Assembly: GCF_017497975.1 (NCBI RefSeq)
Contig: NZ_JAGDEL010000002.1
Location: 372,001-436,000, forward strand
DNA from: Metabacillus bambusae
GTDB taxonomy: Bacteria > Bacillota > Bacilli > Bacillales > Bacillaceae
Length of the DNA: 64,000 nt
Reading direction: 5' to 3'
Part shown: in pieces, positions 44,451-54,007 of the stretch
Position numbering within the stretch: the stretch's first letter is position 1
Layout of the letters: every line of letters begins with the position of its first letter
Made by a program: the position numbers and the translations under genes
Notes under the pieces: generated by a model
Databases searched by the model: none
What the model was told of the DNA's origin: nothing
What the model saw: the letters and a program-made list of their open reading frames with translations, nothing else

Positions 44451-46081
44451 AATCTACGAGCCTCCTCTACTGTTAAAACATCTGGAACATCGCTACCTCT
44501 TGTTATCCGATTAATGACTGTAGTATAAAATGCATTACCTTGAAAAAAGCTCTTTGATGGAGCTTCAATCGTAATCGAGCCTTGAAACATCATCGCACAT
44601 CGTGTTGCATACTTTGCAGCAAACTCAATGTCATGGGTAACCATAACAATCGTAAGACCCTGCTTTTGTAACGATTGTAACAATTCACCAAATCGCTGTT
44701 TTGCTTCAGGATCAAGTCCCTTTGTTGGTTCATCGACTAAAAGTAACTGAGGCTGTGGAAGCAATACACCGGCAAGTGCCGCCTTTTGTATTTCACCACC
44801 ACTCAAATCATATGGGTGCCGGTTTCTTAAGTCCTTCATTTGAAATATAGATAACAGTTCATTGATTCTTTCTTCTCCGAATGCAATTTGACGATGGTTT
44901 ATGATTTCCTTTAACTCAGCTTCAATTGTATCTTGGATAAAAAATAACTTTGGATTTTGTGGAAGGTAACCAATTTCTTCAGGAAGCTGTTTTTTCACCT
45001 TTTTTCCATTATATATAACTGAACCACGTTGCGCTTTTTCAAGTCCTGCCATGATCTTTAATAACGTTGATTTTCCCGTTCCATTAGCACCCACAATTGA
45101 AAGCCATTCCCCGTCATAAACAGTTAATGACAAATTATTCAATATCTTATCAGTTGCTTTGGAGTATTGGAAATCAATCTGTTTTAACTTTAAAAGCTCC
45201 TTATTATCATAATTGTTTCGTTCATCTGTATCGATTGCTTCAATCCGATGCTGCTTCAACCAATGCTTTCCTTCTTTTACCGATAACGGGATGGCCTCAC
45301 TAATGATGTTTGAAGTGTGTTCGATATATAATCGTGCAGCACTAGGTAAATAATTGTACATAGCATGATTTAGATCTTGACTAAGTGTATGAATAACACG
45401 TTTAGGAATATCAAAAGCAATAATCTCTCCCTGATCCAAGACAATTGTTCGATCTGCTATCGCAAATAGCTCCTCTAATCGATGCTCTGCAATAATGACG
45501 GTAATGCCAAATTCTTCATTCATCGTCTTCAGCATACTAATAAATTCTCTAGCTGCCACTGGGTCCAATTGTGCAGTTGGTTCGTCAAGCAGCAACAGTT
45601 TAGGCTCTAGTAATAACACAGAAGCTAAATTTACTAACTGCTTTTGTCCACCAGAAAGCTCATGTGTCTTTCGATTAAGTAATCCTTCTAAACCAAAAAA
45701 GTGAACGATTTCTGCAACACGTTTTCTCATCTCTTCAGTGGTCGCACCTATATTTTCCATACCAAATATAAGCTCTTCTAACACTTTATCCATAACAATT
45801 TGATTTTCAGGATCCTGAAAAACCATTCCCACTTCTTTTGCCATTTGCTCTGGTGGTGCAGTGGATAGCGACTCCTGGTTGAGGAAAAATTCCCCTAATC
45901 TTTTCCCATGTGGAGCAATTTCACGTTTCATTAACCTTAAAAGCGTTGATTTCCCACTTCCAGAAGGACCACAAAGTACAATAAACTCACCTTGTTCAAT
46001 TGTAAAAGAAACATCCTTAAGCACACATTGTTTTTCTTCAGGATATGTAAAGCTTATATGCTTCGCTTCCAAGAATGCCAT
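44432..46081 (-). CDS. ECF transporter duplicated ATPase (EcfA-A' fusion)
   Basis: 549 residues from the ATG after GGGAGG; longer starts lack a site. Two ABC ATPase domains lie in one chain. The first has Walker A GPSGSGKST (about 37), signature LSGGQKQ and Walker B LLLLDEPTAQLDP. The second has GANGTGKST (about 330), LSGGEIQ and LLLVDEPTKGLDP. Such fused EcfA proteins, like YkoD, power vitamin uptake with EcfT. It overlaps ecfT by 28 bp and the S component by 19 bp, showing tight coupling. Confidence 0.92.
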   Translation of the reverse strand: MAFLEAKHISFTYPEEKQCVLKDVSFTIEQGEFIVLCGPSGSGKSTLLRLMKREIAPHGKRLGEFFLNQESLSTAPPEQMAKEVGMVFQDPENQIVMDKVLEELIFGMENIGATTEEMRKRVAEIVHFFGLEGLLNRKTHELSGGQKQLVNLASVLLLEPKLLLLDEPTAQLDPVAAREFISMLKTMNEEFGITVIIAEHRLEELFAIADRTIVLDQGEIIAFDIPKRVIHTLSQDLNHAMYNYLPSAARLYIEHTSNIISEAIPLSVKEGKHWLKQHRIEAIDTDERNNYDNKELLKLKQIDFQYSKATDKILNNLSLTVYDGEWLSIVGANGTGKSTLLKIMAGLEKAQRGSVIYNGKKVKKQLPEEIGYLPQNPKLFFIQDTIEAELKEIINHRQIAFGEERINELLSIFQMKDLRNRHPYDLSGGEIQKAALAGVLLPQPQLLLVDEPTKGLDPEAKQRFGELLQSLQKQGLTIVMVTHDIEFAAKYATRCAMMFQGSITIEAPSKSFFQGNAFYTTVINRITRGSDVPDVLTVEEARRFWRVHE

Positions 46082-46941
46082 ACTACAACCTCCCTTACCT
46101 CTATAATCAGTGGTGAACCAATGAACACCATAAATAAGCTCAAGTAAAACCATTCTCTACCTTGGATATACATTGTTTCTAAAACTGGATAAACACTTAA
46201 AACTCCATCACCTAACCACCAACCGACAACCCCAATTGCAGCAACAATAAGCATGTAAATAATGGCTAGCCAATCCTTTAAAACCATTTTATATGGTGTG
46301 TATTTGCTTCTCTTCTTAACCCCATATCCCCGTGCTGCCATTGAGTCAGCTGTTTGAATAGCCTCCTCAAGAGACCAGGTTAACAAAATTTGTACAAGTA
46401 AAATACCATTTTTGGCTCTAGTTCTTAGTTTCCCCTCAGATACAGAGAGTCCCTTTCCTTTTTGGACTGTTTCAATTTCCCTTAACCTTCTTCTTAAAAG
46501 AGGGACAAATCTCATCGAAAGCATTGCTAATAACGCCCATTGAGGCAGCCATCTCGAAAATAAAAATAAAAATTTATCAGCTGTAATAACAAGATTATAA
46601 GAAGTGAATAAGATCATAATCATAAAAATTGATAACGCCGAGATCACACCTTGAATAATCGCTTCCAGCATAATAGGGTTATTGTATAGATAAAATAAAA
46701 TATGTGTGCCGCGGTGGTTGACTAAGGGATTAATGATCAGGAAAAACACGGCAAGAAACGTTAACATAATCATCCAACTTTTTAAGGTCTTCCCTTTATC
46801 CAACTGAAAATTAAATAAAATGAGCAAAATTGCTCCAACAAGCAAAAACACCGGATGCTTATAAAGCATGACCAGTGCTGTTGCTCCAACATAATAAATT
46901 AAACTAACGAATGGATGAAAAGAATGGATTCCTCTCGTCAT
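46054..46941 (-). CDS. ECF transporter transmembrane (T) component
   Basis: 295 residues from the ATG that shares bases with the stop of the preceding lipoprotein gene (TAATG). Five to six helices. The cytosolic coupling motifs appear as SMAARGYG (A-R-G form, about residue 205) and AMLSMRFVPLLRRR. EcfT links the S component to the ATPases. Gene order T-AA-S on one transcript behind two DUF4430 proteins and a cobalamin riboswitch makes this a dedicated transporter rather than the shared housekeeping ECF module. Confidence 0.9.
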   Translation of the reverse strand: MTRGIHSFHPFVSLIYYVGATALVMLYKHPVFLLVGAILLILFNFQLDKGKTLKSWMIMLTFLAVFFLIINPLVNHRGTHILFYLYNNPIMLEAIIQGVISALSIFMIMILFTSYNLVITADKFLFLFSRWLPQWALLAMLSMRFVPLLRRRLREIETVQKGKGLSVSEGKLRTRAKNGILLVQILLTWSLEEAIQTADSMAARGYGVKKRSKYTPYKMVLKDWLAIIYMLIVAAIGVVGWWLGDGVLSVYPVLETMYIQGREWFYLSLFMVFIGSPLIIEVREVVVWHSWKRSI

Positions 46942-47798
46942 TATTTGCCATCCTCTGTATAAACCCACTGTATTGAATCACCATTTTTCACTTGAATAGC
47001 ACCTGAGCTTCGATCTAATTTGGCGCCATTACGTTTGACCGTCCACCCACTTAGAGGACCACGATCAAATTCAAATAGGTTGGCGATTCCTTCTACATAC
47101 GCTCCCGATCCGCTACCAGTAACACTGATTGGAATACCTTTTTGTTTAAGAATTTTTGTTGTTATATCTAAAACTGTATTCCCTTCTTCCATTTCTACCT
47201 TTGTGGATGAAAGAATTGTCCCTTTTTGCTGATCTCCGACAATTGAAATGGTAACAGTTTCTTTTGGTGCTTCTATTTTTGGTGGTGGTGTAGTTGTTTG
47301 TTCTTTTTCTGTCTCTATTTGTTTAGCACTTTGATCACTTGTTGTTGTTTTTTTCTCAGATGTTGTTTGCGTTTTTTGAGTAGTAGTTGACGTCTTATTT
47401 GTCACTGTTACTTCTTTTTCCGTTGTATTTGTATGATTGGTTGAAGATTCTGTAGCTGACTTTTGAGCTGTTGGTTCCTTTGTTGGTTCCTTTGGTTCAT
47501 CTTTTGTTGCTACTACAGTATCTGAATCATCACTCGAATCATTTGTAGTGGAGGTGCTTTCAACAGCATCCTGTTGTTCTTGTTTAGATTGTTCCGCTTG
47601 TTCCGCTTGTTCCGCTTGTTCCGCTTGTTCCTCTATAGATGTGGTTTCTTCCTTTTGCTTTACCTGATCTTCTGAAGTAGTTTGCTCTATATTCGTTGTT
47701 TCTTTCTCAGCAATTGGTACCACTTCATCTTTTTCACAGCCTGATAAAATCAAAATAACTGATAAAATGGCAATTATCATCACTTTATACATCCGCAT
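46941..47798 (-). CDS. Lipoprotein with DUF4430 (transcobalamin-like) domain
   Basis: 285 residues from the ATG eight bases after GGAGG. Lipobox ILSGC near residue 20. A long Thr/Glu/Gln-rich linker of about 150 residues, with four tandem AEQ triplets (DNA repeats around 47590-47635), spans the wall. The C-terminal 105 residues form one DUF4430 domain: TVTISIVGDQQKGTI, then VLDITTKILKQKG, GAYVEGIANLFEFDRGPLSGW and VKNGDSIQWVY. DUF4430 is the beta domain of vertebrate transcobalamin and intrinsic factor. It is translationally coupled to ecfT. I infer that it passes cobalamin from the wall protein to the S component. Confidence 0.8.
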   Translation of the reverse strand: MRMYKVMIIAILSVILILSGCEKDEVVPIAEKETTNIEQTTSEDQVKQKEETTSIEEQAEQAEQAEQAEQSKQEQQDAVESTSTTNDSSDDSDTVVATKDEPKEPTKEPTAQKSATESSTNHTNTTEKEVTVTNKTSTTTQKTQTTSEKKTTTSDQSAKQIETEKEQTTTPPPKIEAPKETVTISIVGDQQKGTILSSTKVEMEEGNTVLDITTKILKQKGIPISVTGSGSGAYVEGIANLFEFDRGPLSGWTVKRNGAKLDRSSGAIQVKNGDSIQWVYTEDGK

Positions 47799-47855
47799 TA
47801 TAAGAACCTCCAATCATTTATAAATTAAATTCTAAGAATGCAACACAAAAACAGG

Positions 47856-47884
47856 AAAACGCCCCTCCAATTTGGAGAGGGCAT
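47856..47884 (-). terminator. Intercistronic hairpin in the cobalamin operon
   Basis: GCCCTCTCC-AAATT-GGAGGGGC followed by GTTTTCC; weak T-run. It may reduce expression of the transporter relative to the wall protein. Confidence 0.5.
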
Positions 47885-47891
47885 TTACGCT

Positions 47892-49934
47892 TTAGACTTT
47901 ATTTGTTTGACGTCTATTTGAATAAACAAGAACTGTCGAACCAATCACAAGTAAAGTACCGCCAGCTGCTAATAAATTGAATAGTGGGGTAGCTGTATTT
48001 GGAAGAGGTTGCCCTTTTAGTACTTCTTGATCACTTTCCTTTTTATTTACCACTGTAGTAGCTACTGATTTAGTTTCTGGTTGTTTTTCTTCGTTCAATG
48101 ATTCCTCAATTTCTACTGACTTATCTGGTGTTGGAGTTACTTCGTTATCAACGATTTCATCAGAATCTACGACAACTTCTGGCTTGCTAAATTGATAAAT
48201 CGAACCTTTATCTGTTAAGAAATAATCATATGCAGTTAAAGCTAAAAGAGCTTGTGTACTCGCCATCGTGTTAGTATCACCACCACTTATATGAGCAAAA
48301 CCACCACCTGACTGCTTAAATGTAAGCAGATGCTGAATAAGGTTAACACCTGTTGAAGCTCCTGAATCAAGGCTTGCAACAACCATGTCTCCTTTTTGCT
48401 TGGTGAATCTCTCATCAGTTGGATCCACACCAACAGATGTTAAACCAATAATAACCTGTGCAGTCGTTTCACTAGCGTCACCGCCATTTGTATCATCACT
48501 AAAGCCACCATTACTATCTTGCACACTAGCAATCCATTCGACTGCTTTATTGATAGCAGCTTGTACATTTTCCTGTTCTTTGTATGGTGCTAATGCTGCC
48601 AGCGCCATTCCAGTAATGTCCACACTAGCAGATGTGCCAAATAGTGACCAGCCACCCTTATCAAGCTGTTGATCAAGTAAATAGTTTACAAGTTTTTCGC
48701 TTGTCCATTTTGCATCACTTGGTATTTCATAGTTTCCACTATCATATGCCAGCAATGCATAGATTACACCATTATTCCCTTGATTTATCATCCGCTCATT
48801 CGAGTAAATTTTTTCAACTAGATTGTATCCTGCGAAGTTCGTAGGATCAATTCCAGCAGCAGTTAAACCAATTACAAACCGCTCATAATCCGTTACATTT
48901 CGATAGATGCCCTCTTTTTCTATTATTTCTTCCTTCAATCTATCAATGTATTCTTGAGGCACATCCCCTCCAGCAACTTCAAGAGCTACTGCAGTAAAAT
49001 CATCATTAATAGCACTCTTTGATAAAAATTGTTTCGTTGATTGAACAGCTGCTCTTACTTGCTCTTGCGTGACTGGAGTTTGATCGGGCTTTGGTTCTGT
49101 ACCAGTATCTTCTACTGGTGTTTCACCACCTGTGTCAGGATTGTCTTCACCTTCATCAACCGACTCGTTTTCTTCACCTTCGGTTGGAATTGCAAATGAT
49201 TCAACTTTTACTTCTAGATGATCCCCTTCATTAACAGGGTAGGAGGAAACTCCTACATCCATAAAGTTTTTATTCATATACTGTGCCCAATATTCAGAAT
49301 CACTTAACCCAACTTGACCTATAGATTTTAGTGACGCAAGCAAAGAAGTATCAATTTTTGCTTGAACTGGATTTTTTGCTGTCTTACTCGCTAACCGTAG
49401 AGCATCATAAGCACTTGCTCCATTTACAATTTCAACTGTTTGGTCAAAAATAGTATCTTGATTTATATCATTTGCTGATACCCTGACATTGACTGTATCA
49501 GAAGTAGCATCTATTATTTTCAATAAAATACTATCTCCATTTTTCACCTTATAGCTAGAAACACCTTCGTTTAACGGATATTCTCCGTTCACATAAAACC
49601 CCCACCAATAATCATAGCTATTCGCAGGTGGTGATGCAGCTCCAATCTGAGTAATAAATGCTCCTAATCCATCAAACATTTGATAGTTTAAATCTTTTTC
49701 ATGAAAATCTGTTGCTTCTATTAGAACATCCAATGCTGTCTGACCTTCTTCAAATTCAACAGCTGTGAGCGGCAATGCAGTTGTTCCATCCTTATCTAGT
49801 GCTGTGATAATGACTCCATTCGTTAATTCCTTTGCATCAACCTGCTGAGGGAAAAATGATAAAATTTGAAAAAGAACTAATAAGGTAATAGAAAATAAAG
49901 CTATACCCCGATTTGATAAATTTCGTTTATTCAA
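47892..49934 (-). CDS. Cell-wall-anchored intrinsic factor/transcobalamin-like protein (DUF4430 x2, alpha/alpha barrel, LPXTG)
   Basis: 680 residues; TTG start after AGGGGG. Signal peptide (about 1-34). Two DUF4430 domains (about 38-138 and 150-242) share the pattern TALDVLIEA / SAYDALRLA, YWWGFYVNG / YWAQYMNKN, VSSYKVKNGDSILLKI / VSSYPVNEGDHLEVKV. An acidic Pro/Glu linker leads to an alpha/alpha-barrel region (about 295-590) of prenyltransferase/squalene-cyclase type (LDQQLDKGGWSLFG, VQDSNGGFSDD). A second linker, sorting signal LPNTA (about 646), a hydrophobic helix and the tail RRQTNKV follow. Barrel plus DUF4430 is the make-up of human intrinsic factor, in reversed order. Expected to bind cobalamin at the surface. 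Confidence 0.85.
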   Translation of the reverse strand: MNKRNLSNRGIALFSITLLVLFQILSFFPQQVDAKELTNGVIITALDKDGTTALPLTAVEFEEGQTALDVLIEATDFHEKDLNYQMFDGLGAFITQIGAASPPANSYDYWWGFYVNGEYPLNEGVSSYKVKNGDSILLKIIDATSDTVNVRVSANDINQDTIFDQTVEIVNGASAYDALRLASKTAKNPVQAKIDTSLLASLKSIGQVGLSDSEYWAQYMNKNFMDVGVSSYPVNEGDHLEVKVESFAIPTEGEENESVDEGEDNPDTGGETPVEDTGTEPKPDQTPVTQEQVRAAVQSTKQFLSKSAINDDFTAVALEVAGGDVPQEYIDRLKEEIIEKEGIYRNVTDYERFVIGLTAAGIDPTNFAGYNLVEKIYSNERMINQGNNGVIYALLAYDSGNYEIPSDAKWTSEKLVNYLLDQQLDKGGWSLFGTSASVDITGMALAALAPYKEQENVQAAINKAVEWIASVQDSNGGFSDDTNGGDASETTAQVIIGLTSVGVDPTDERFTKQKGDMVVASLDSGASTGVNLIQHLLTFKQSGGGFAHISGGDTNTMASTQALLALTAYDYFLTDKGSIYQFSKPEVVVDSDEIVDNEVTPTPDKSVEIEESLNEEKQPETKSVATTVVNKKESDQEVLKGQPLPNTATPLFNLLAAGGTLLVIGSTVLVYSNRRQTNKV

Positions 49935-50037
49935 AGTAAAAAGCCCCCTAATTATTTTTTCTTTCTATAAGAATAAATGCACTGAAGTACGATACCGTAC
50001 GCGCTTATCCAAAGTAGGATTCTGTGTACCTAAAAAT

Positions 50038-50071
50038 AAAAAAACACATCACTATACAGAGATGTGTGCTT
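50038..50071 (-). terminator. Expression-platform terminator of the cobalamin riboswitch
   Basis: ACACATC/GATGTGT stem followed on the minus strand by seven T. It lies between the riboswitch and the wall-protein gene, as expected for control by premature termination. Confidence 0.75.
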
Positions 50072-50152
50072 GTCACAAGGTAAAGAAACAGTAATGAACA
50101 TATGTATACCTGTGCTCAAACACCTTCCCTATCCGCGTAAGTTTTGGTGATT

Positions 50153-50322
50153 AAAAAACAGGTAGGTCTCCTGGCTCATGATCAACACTCTTTTACAACC
50201 TTCCCATTAAGAATAGTGGCATAATGTAAAGAGCTCCCATTTACAGTGGCGGGACCGCGCCGGATTTTTCACCGGTCTTCCCTTTTCATGATAGACTTAC
50301 TAGATCTATCAACCTATTTTTA
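50153..50322 (-). ncRNA. Cobalamin riboswitch
   Basis: On the minus strand the conserved blocks occur in order: AATAGGTTG, AAAAGGGAA, CCGGTG-AAAAATCCGG, GCGGTCCCGCCACTGT (the B12 box), GGGAAGG, and GAGCCAGGAGACCTACCTGT. These are the class-I cobalamin riboswitch marks. The aptamer precedes the surface protein-ECF operon, with a terminator between. It should turn off the operon when adenosylcobalamin is plentiful. Confidence 0.95.
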
Positions 50323-50401
50323 TCGTATTTAGTTACAATTAAGATGACTTAATAATAGTCTAGTATAAAAAGGGTGTCAAGATTCGGCTCTTTCTCAATT
50401 T

Positions 50402-50441
50402 AAAAAAGTACTCCCTGGCCCAAAACCCTGGAGTACCTTTC
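50402..50441 (-). terminator. Terminator after rpmG
   Basis: GGTACTCCAGGG pairs with CCAGGGAGTACT-type arm, followed on the minus strand by TTTTTTA. Confidence 0.75.
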
Positions 50442-50449
50442 CTTAATAA

Positions 50450-50599
50450 TTATTTTGTTTCTCGATGCAATGTACGTTTTTTCAAACGTGGGCAGTACTT
50501 CATTCTTTCAATTCGATCTGGATTATTTCGTTTATTTTTTGTAGTTATATAATTTCGATCTCCTGTTTCAGTACACGCTAATGTTATTTTCACTCTCAT
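50450..50599 (-). CDS. rpmG: Ribosomal protein L33, zinc-independent form
   Basis: 49 residues, [20 protein letters not shown] and a C-terminal [10 protein letters not shown]. The zinc-ribbon form of L33 has two CxxC pairs; here only single cysteines remain (Cys9 and Cys36) and the partners are Thr and Leu, so it cannot hold zinc tetrahedrally. Such C-minus paralogues replace the zinc form under zinc starvation. ATG follows AGGAGG. It lies 40 bp after the COG0523 GTPase gene, in one Zur-type unit. Confidence 0.93.
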   Translation of the reverse strand: MRVKITLACTETGDRNYITTKNKRNNPDRIERMKYCPRLKKRTLHRETK

Positions 50600-50639
50600 T
50601 TTTGCTTCCTCCTAATAAAAATTTAGTATTTTTCTCAAT

Positions 50640-51830
50640 CTAAACAGCAACAGTAAATGAAGGCAATGGATCAACAAACATTGACCAATCTTGATTCATC
50701 TCTTCATTAGTTAATAAGCAATGATCTAATGATTTTTCCACTTCATCACGATTCATATCTATGCCAATCATAACGAGCTCTGTCATACGATCACCATAAT
50801 TTTCATCCCACTTTTCTAGTAGTTCAGGATCTTCTCTCAAGATTTGTTGTTGTTCTTCCTGAGAATAAGTTGCGATCCATTCACCAGCTCCTTGGATAAT
50901 AATAGATGGACCTGCCTGAGAAAGAAGTCCTGTCATATTATTTCGAGAGGCCAACCAAAAGAATCCTTTGGCACGGACAACATCAACTGGCCAATCCTCA
51001 AGCCATGCCATCAATCTTTCTGGATGGAATGGTCTTCTTCGCTTGTAAACAAATGAGGAAATGCCATACTCTTCTGTTTCTGGCGTATGTTCTGTCATAA
51101 GCTCTTGTATCCATCCTGCAGCTTGACTTGCTTTTTCAAAATTAAACATGTGGGTGTTTAATATTTCTGTTAGGTCGATCTTAGAAAATACACTTTCAAT
51201 TACTTTCGCCTCAGGATTTAACTTTTTGATAACAGCATTCAACTCATCAATATCTTCCCGGTTAACCAAATCTGTTTTATTTAAAACAATAATATTTGCA
51301 AACTCAATTTGATCGATTAACAGATCAACAACTTCCCTCGTATCTGTTTTATCGGTTGCTTGCTTTCGATCCAAAAGTGTCTCACCTGAAGCAAAATCAT
51401 GCCAAAAACGATTTGCATCTACTACAGTAATCATTGCATCTAATTCACATAGCTGTGATAGATTGATTCCGAGCTCTTCGTCTACATATGTAAATGTTTG
51501 TGCTACTGGAACAGGCTCTGAAATACCTGTTGATTCAATGACTAGGTAATCTATGTCTCCTAGCTTTACAAGCTTTTCTACTTCAAAAATTAAATCCTCG
51601 CGCAGTGTACAACAAATACAGCCATTTTGAAGCTCTACAAGCTTCTCCTCTGTTTGAGAAAAACCACCTTTTTTAATAAGTGAAGCATCAATATTTACCT
51701 CGCTCATATCATTCACAATTACAGCAACTCGCTTATTTTCTTTGTTTGCTAAAATATGATTTAATAACGTAGTTTTTCCGGATCCTAAATAACCACTTAA
51801 GACTGTTACTGGAATCTTCTTTTTTGTCAT
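50640..51830 (-). CDS. COG0523 zinc-metallochaperone GTPase (ZagA/YciC type)
   Basis: 396 residues. G1 motif [17 protein letters not shown] (about 10-26), the metal-binding GCICCTL (about 71-77, CxCC), [12 protein letters not shown] for guanine recognition (about 184), and the C-terminal CobW_C domain (about 250-350, [14 protein letters not shown]) with [14 protein letters not shown]. YciC/ZagA helps load zinc into essential enzymes when zinc is scarce. Zur-like boxes lie upstream and a zinc-free L33 gene follows. Length 396 and context match Bacillus subtilis YciC. Confidence 0.88.
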   Translation of the reverse strand: MTKKKIPVTVLSGYLGSGKTTLLNHILANKENKRVAVIVNDMSEVNIDASLIKKGGFSQTEEKLVELQNGCICCTLREDLIFEVEKLVKLGDIDYLVIESTGISEPVPVAQTFTYVDEELGINLSQLCELDAMITVVDANRFWHDFASGETLLDRKQATDKTDTREVVDLLIDQIEFANIIVLNKTDLVNREDIDELNAVIKKLNPEAKVIESVFSKIDLTEILNTHMFNFEKASQAAGWIQELMTEHTPETEEYGISSFVYKRRRPFHPERLMAWLEDWPVDVVRAKGFFWLASRNNMTGLLSQAGPSIIIQGAGEWIATYSQEEQQQILREDPELLEKWDENYGDRMTELVMIGIDMNRDEVEKSLDHCLLTNEEMNQDWSMFVDPLPSFTVAV

Positions 51831-51848
51831 ATAAACCCTTCTTTCTAG

Positions 51849-51869
51849 ATCGATATTATTACGATTTAA
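51849..51869. promoter_or_regulatory. Zur box, proximal
   Basis: On the minus strand TTTAAATCGTAATAATATCGAT matches the Zur consensus AAATCGTAATNATTACGATTT, with a degenerate right half. It is about 20 bp before the GTPase start. Confidence 0.7.
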
Positions 51870-51963
51870 AATTGATACTTTGCCTACCTATTTATTACGC
51901 ACATCTGTAATTCTTAAATATTGTAATAGGTCGTAATAAAATATCTTGGTAAATCACATAAAC

Positions 51964-51982
51964 AGTAATCGTTACGATTTAA
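51964..51982. promoter_or_regulatory. Zur box, distal
   Basis: TTAAATCGTAACGATTACT on the minus strand, with one full Zur half-site AAATCGTAA. A third weak half-site, GGTCGTAATAAAAT, lies at about 51929. Multiple boxes resemble the known yciC control region. Confidence 0.6.
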
Positions 51983-52185
51983 ATTTTATAATAAAATTTG
52001 TTCTTTTGCAAGCACCCCTTCAGTAATTAAAGACAAAATAACCTTTCTATCATTCTCTTTAGGGAGTCGCCGATAATGCCTCCCTCCTGATCTAACTACT
52101 TAAAATGACTTACGGAAAATAAAGAGAATTATTCTATATTATACGTTTAGCATGTTATTTAAACGGGAATTAAAAAAACAAGACA

Positions 52186-52216
52186 CAAAAAGAGCTGACT
52201 CATTTATGCCAGCTCT
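52186..52216 (-). terminator. Terminator after the NlpC/P60 hydrolase gene
   Basis: AGAGCTGGC/GTCAGCTCT stem followed on the minus strand by TTTTTGTG. Confidence 0.8.
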
Positions 52217-52228
52217 AATCTATAACTA

Positions 52229-53536
52229 TTAATTTACACGTACTACACGACCATTAAACTTTTCGTTCCAATATCCACTAGACATATTAGCAATTGCAAC
52301 ACCAGTTGAACTTTGAGAACCGATGAATTTACCGCCACCTACATAAATACCGACATGTCCATCTTTTTTATACGTATCAAAGAAGACAAGGTCTCCTGGT
52401 TGCATACTGCTTGTTGAAACTTGAGTTCCTGAGCGCTTTAATGAATCCGTGTTACCACTTAAATTAACTCCAATTGTTGAAAATGCCCAAATAACATATC
52501 CTGAACAGTCAAATCTTCCATTTGCTATATCAGAAGCTGATCTACCGCCACCAAAAACATAGACAGAGTTACCAAAATACTTATAACCTGCACGAATCAG
52601 GTCGTTAACAGATCCATTTGATTTTACAGGTGTTGATGGAACTGTTTTTTTGCTACTTGTAGAATCTGAAGTTGACTTTGATGTTGAATTTGAGCTTGTC
52701 GAATCTTCATTACTTCCACTTGTTACCTCTACAGATGTAGATCTAGAGGTAGATGCAGTTGAAGATGCTGAAGTTTCTACTTGAGCGTCTAAGCTTTGTT
52801 GGATACTAGACTCTTGTAATGCAAGATTACTATCTTGCTGTTGCATACTAGCTTTAGCAGCTAATGTTGCTGATTCTTCACTCTTAAGCTGTTCTTTTAA
52901 TTGATCATTTTGTTCCTTTTGCTCAAGAACAAGAGCTTGCATACCTTCTAATTCTGTTTTCATCTCTGTAAGTTCTGCAAGTCTTTTTACCTTTGCAGCT
53001 TGTGTTTCCTTTAAAGCAGCTTCATCTTCCTCATGCTGCTTTATAAGTTCACTGTCTGCTTCTGCAATTTTACCTACTGCAATCGCTCGGTTAACAAAAT
53101 CACTGAAACTAGAAGAACCAACTAATACGTCAAAATAGTCAACATTTCCACCACTATGTTGATATGCAATAGCACGTTGCTTTAAAATTTCTGTTCTATT
53201 TTTAATTGTCTCTTCTAAAACTGCGATTTCATTTTGCATTTTGCTAATCTCTTCATTAGCAATTGTTATGTCTTTTTTCGTTTGTTCCATTTTATTGTTG
53301 TTATCTGCAATCGCCTGATCAACACGTTCAATCTGCTCATTTAACTTAGCAAGTTCTTTCTGAACATCGTTTAGCTCTTGCTCAGCGTTTTCAATTTTAT
53401 CTTGAACTTGTGTGCGCTGTTGCTGAATTTCAGATAAGCTCTCTGCTGTTTCAGCTTTAGCTGAAGGAATAGCAAATGAACTGCCTAATCCAATCATGAC
53501 TGCTAAATTTATGACTAGTAGTTTCTTTTTCGACAT
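52229..53536 (-). CDS. Secreted peptidoglycan hydrolase, CwlO-like (NlpC/P60)
   Basis: 435 residues from the ATG after AGGGGAAG; a longer frame upstream has no site. Signal peptide ending near AKAE (residue 29). A long coiled coil (about 30-250, heptads such as EQELNDVQKELAKLNEQIER) is followed by a Ser/Thr-rich linker (about 255-320) and a C-terminal NlpC/P60 domain with catalytic Cys in RFDCSGYVIW and His in DGHVGIYVGGGKFIGS. CwlO cuts D-glutamyl bonds in stem peptides during elongation, with the coiled coil contacting FtsEX. cwlO itself or a paralogue; ftsEX is not nearby. Confidence 0.88.
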   Translation of the reverse strand: MSKKKLLVINLAVMIGLGSSFAIPSAKAETAESLSEIQQQRTQVQDKIENAEQELNDVQKELAKLNEQIERVDQAIADNNNKMEQTKKDITIANEEISKMQNEIAVLEETIKNRTEILKQRAIAYQHSGGNVDYFDVLVGSSSFSDFVNRAIAVGKIAEADSELIKQHEEDEAALKETQAAKVKRLAELTEMKTELEGMQALVLEQKEQNDQLKEQLKSEESATLAAKASMQQQDSNLALQESSIQQSLDAQVETSASSTASTSRSTSVEVTSGSNEDSTSSNSTSKSTSDSTSSKKTVPSTPVKSNGSVNDLIRAGYKYFGNSVYVFGGGRSASDIANGRFDCSGYVIWAFSTIGVNLSGNTDSLKRSGTQVSTSSMQPGDLVFFDTYKKDGHVGIYVGGGKFIGSQSSTGVAIANMSSGYWNEKFNGRVVRVN

Positions 53537-53973
53537 TTCTCTTCCCCTACTTTCAAATCTAATATGTATGAACACTAATTCTATATATCTATTTATCTTC
53601 AATTCATTAAAAGATTATCATACTATTTACTTATTTAGCCACAATAAGTAGTATATCATCAAAAAGTGACAAAATCATGTTGTTAATATTACAATTACAT
53701 TTCAAATATAACAAAAGACCCCTTTTTTCTACTATAAAACCCACAAACTATACTCTAACATATATCAAAATCTATTTCTAGAATCTAAAAGTCATGTAAA
53801 TAAAAGGTGCAAATACCCTAGTTTTTACTAGTTCTAACATCGTAAAACCAGTGCACACGGGCCTAGGAACAACACTAGGAAGAAAGGGACATGCCTCATT
53901 AAAGGATGTGTGTTTTAAATGTCTCTATATTCATGGCGCTTGTATTGAATTAATATCATGATTAATTGGCCAT

Positions 53974-54007
53974 GAAAAAAGACGATTCCTAAGAAAATGG
54001 AATCGCC
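53974..54007 (-). terminator. Terminator after clpP
   Basis: GGCGATTCC/GGAATCGTC stem followed on the minus strand by six T. The gap 53537-53973 before it has only small hairpins (for example CCTAG/CTAGG near 53862-53879) and no recognised RNA element. Confidence 0.85.

Noticed and set aside
49980-50036. Possible further fragment of the 165-bp repeat
   Set aside because: Only CGCGCTTATCCA-like resemblance remains; too short and diverged to claim.
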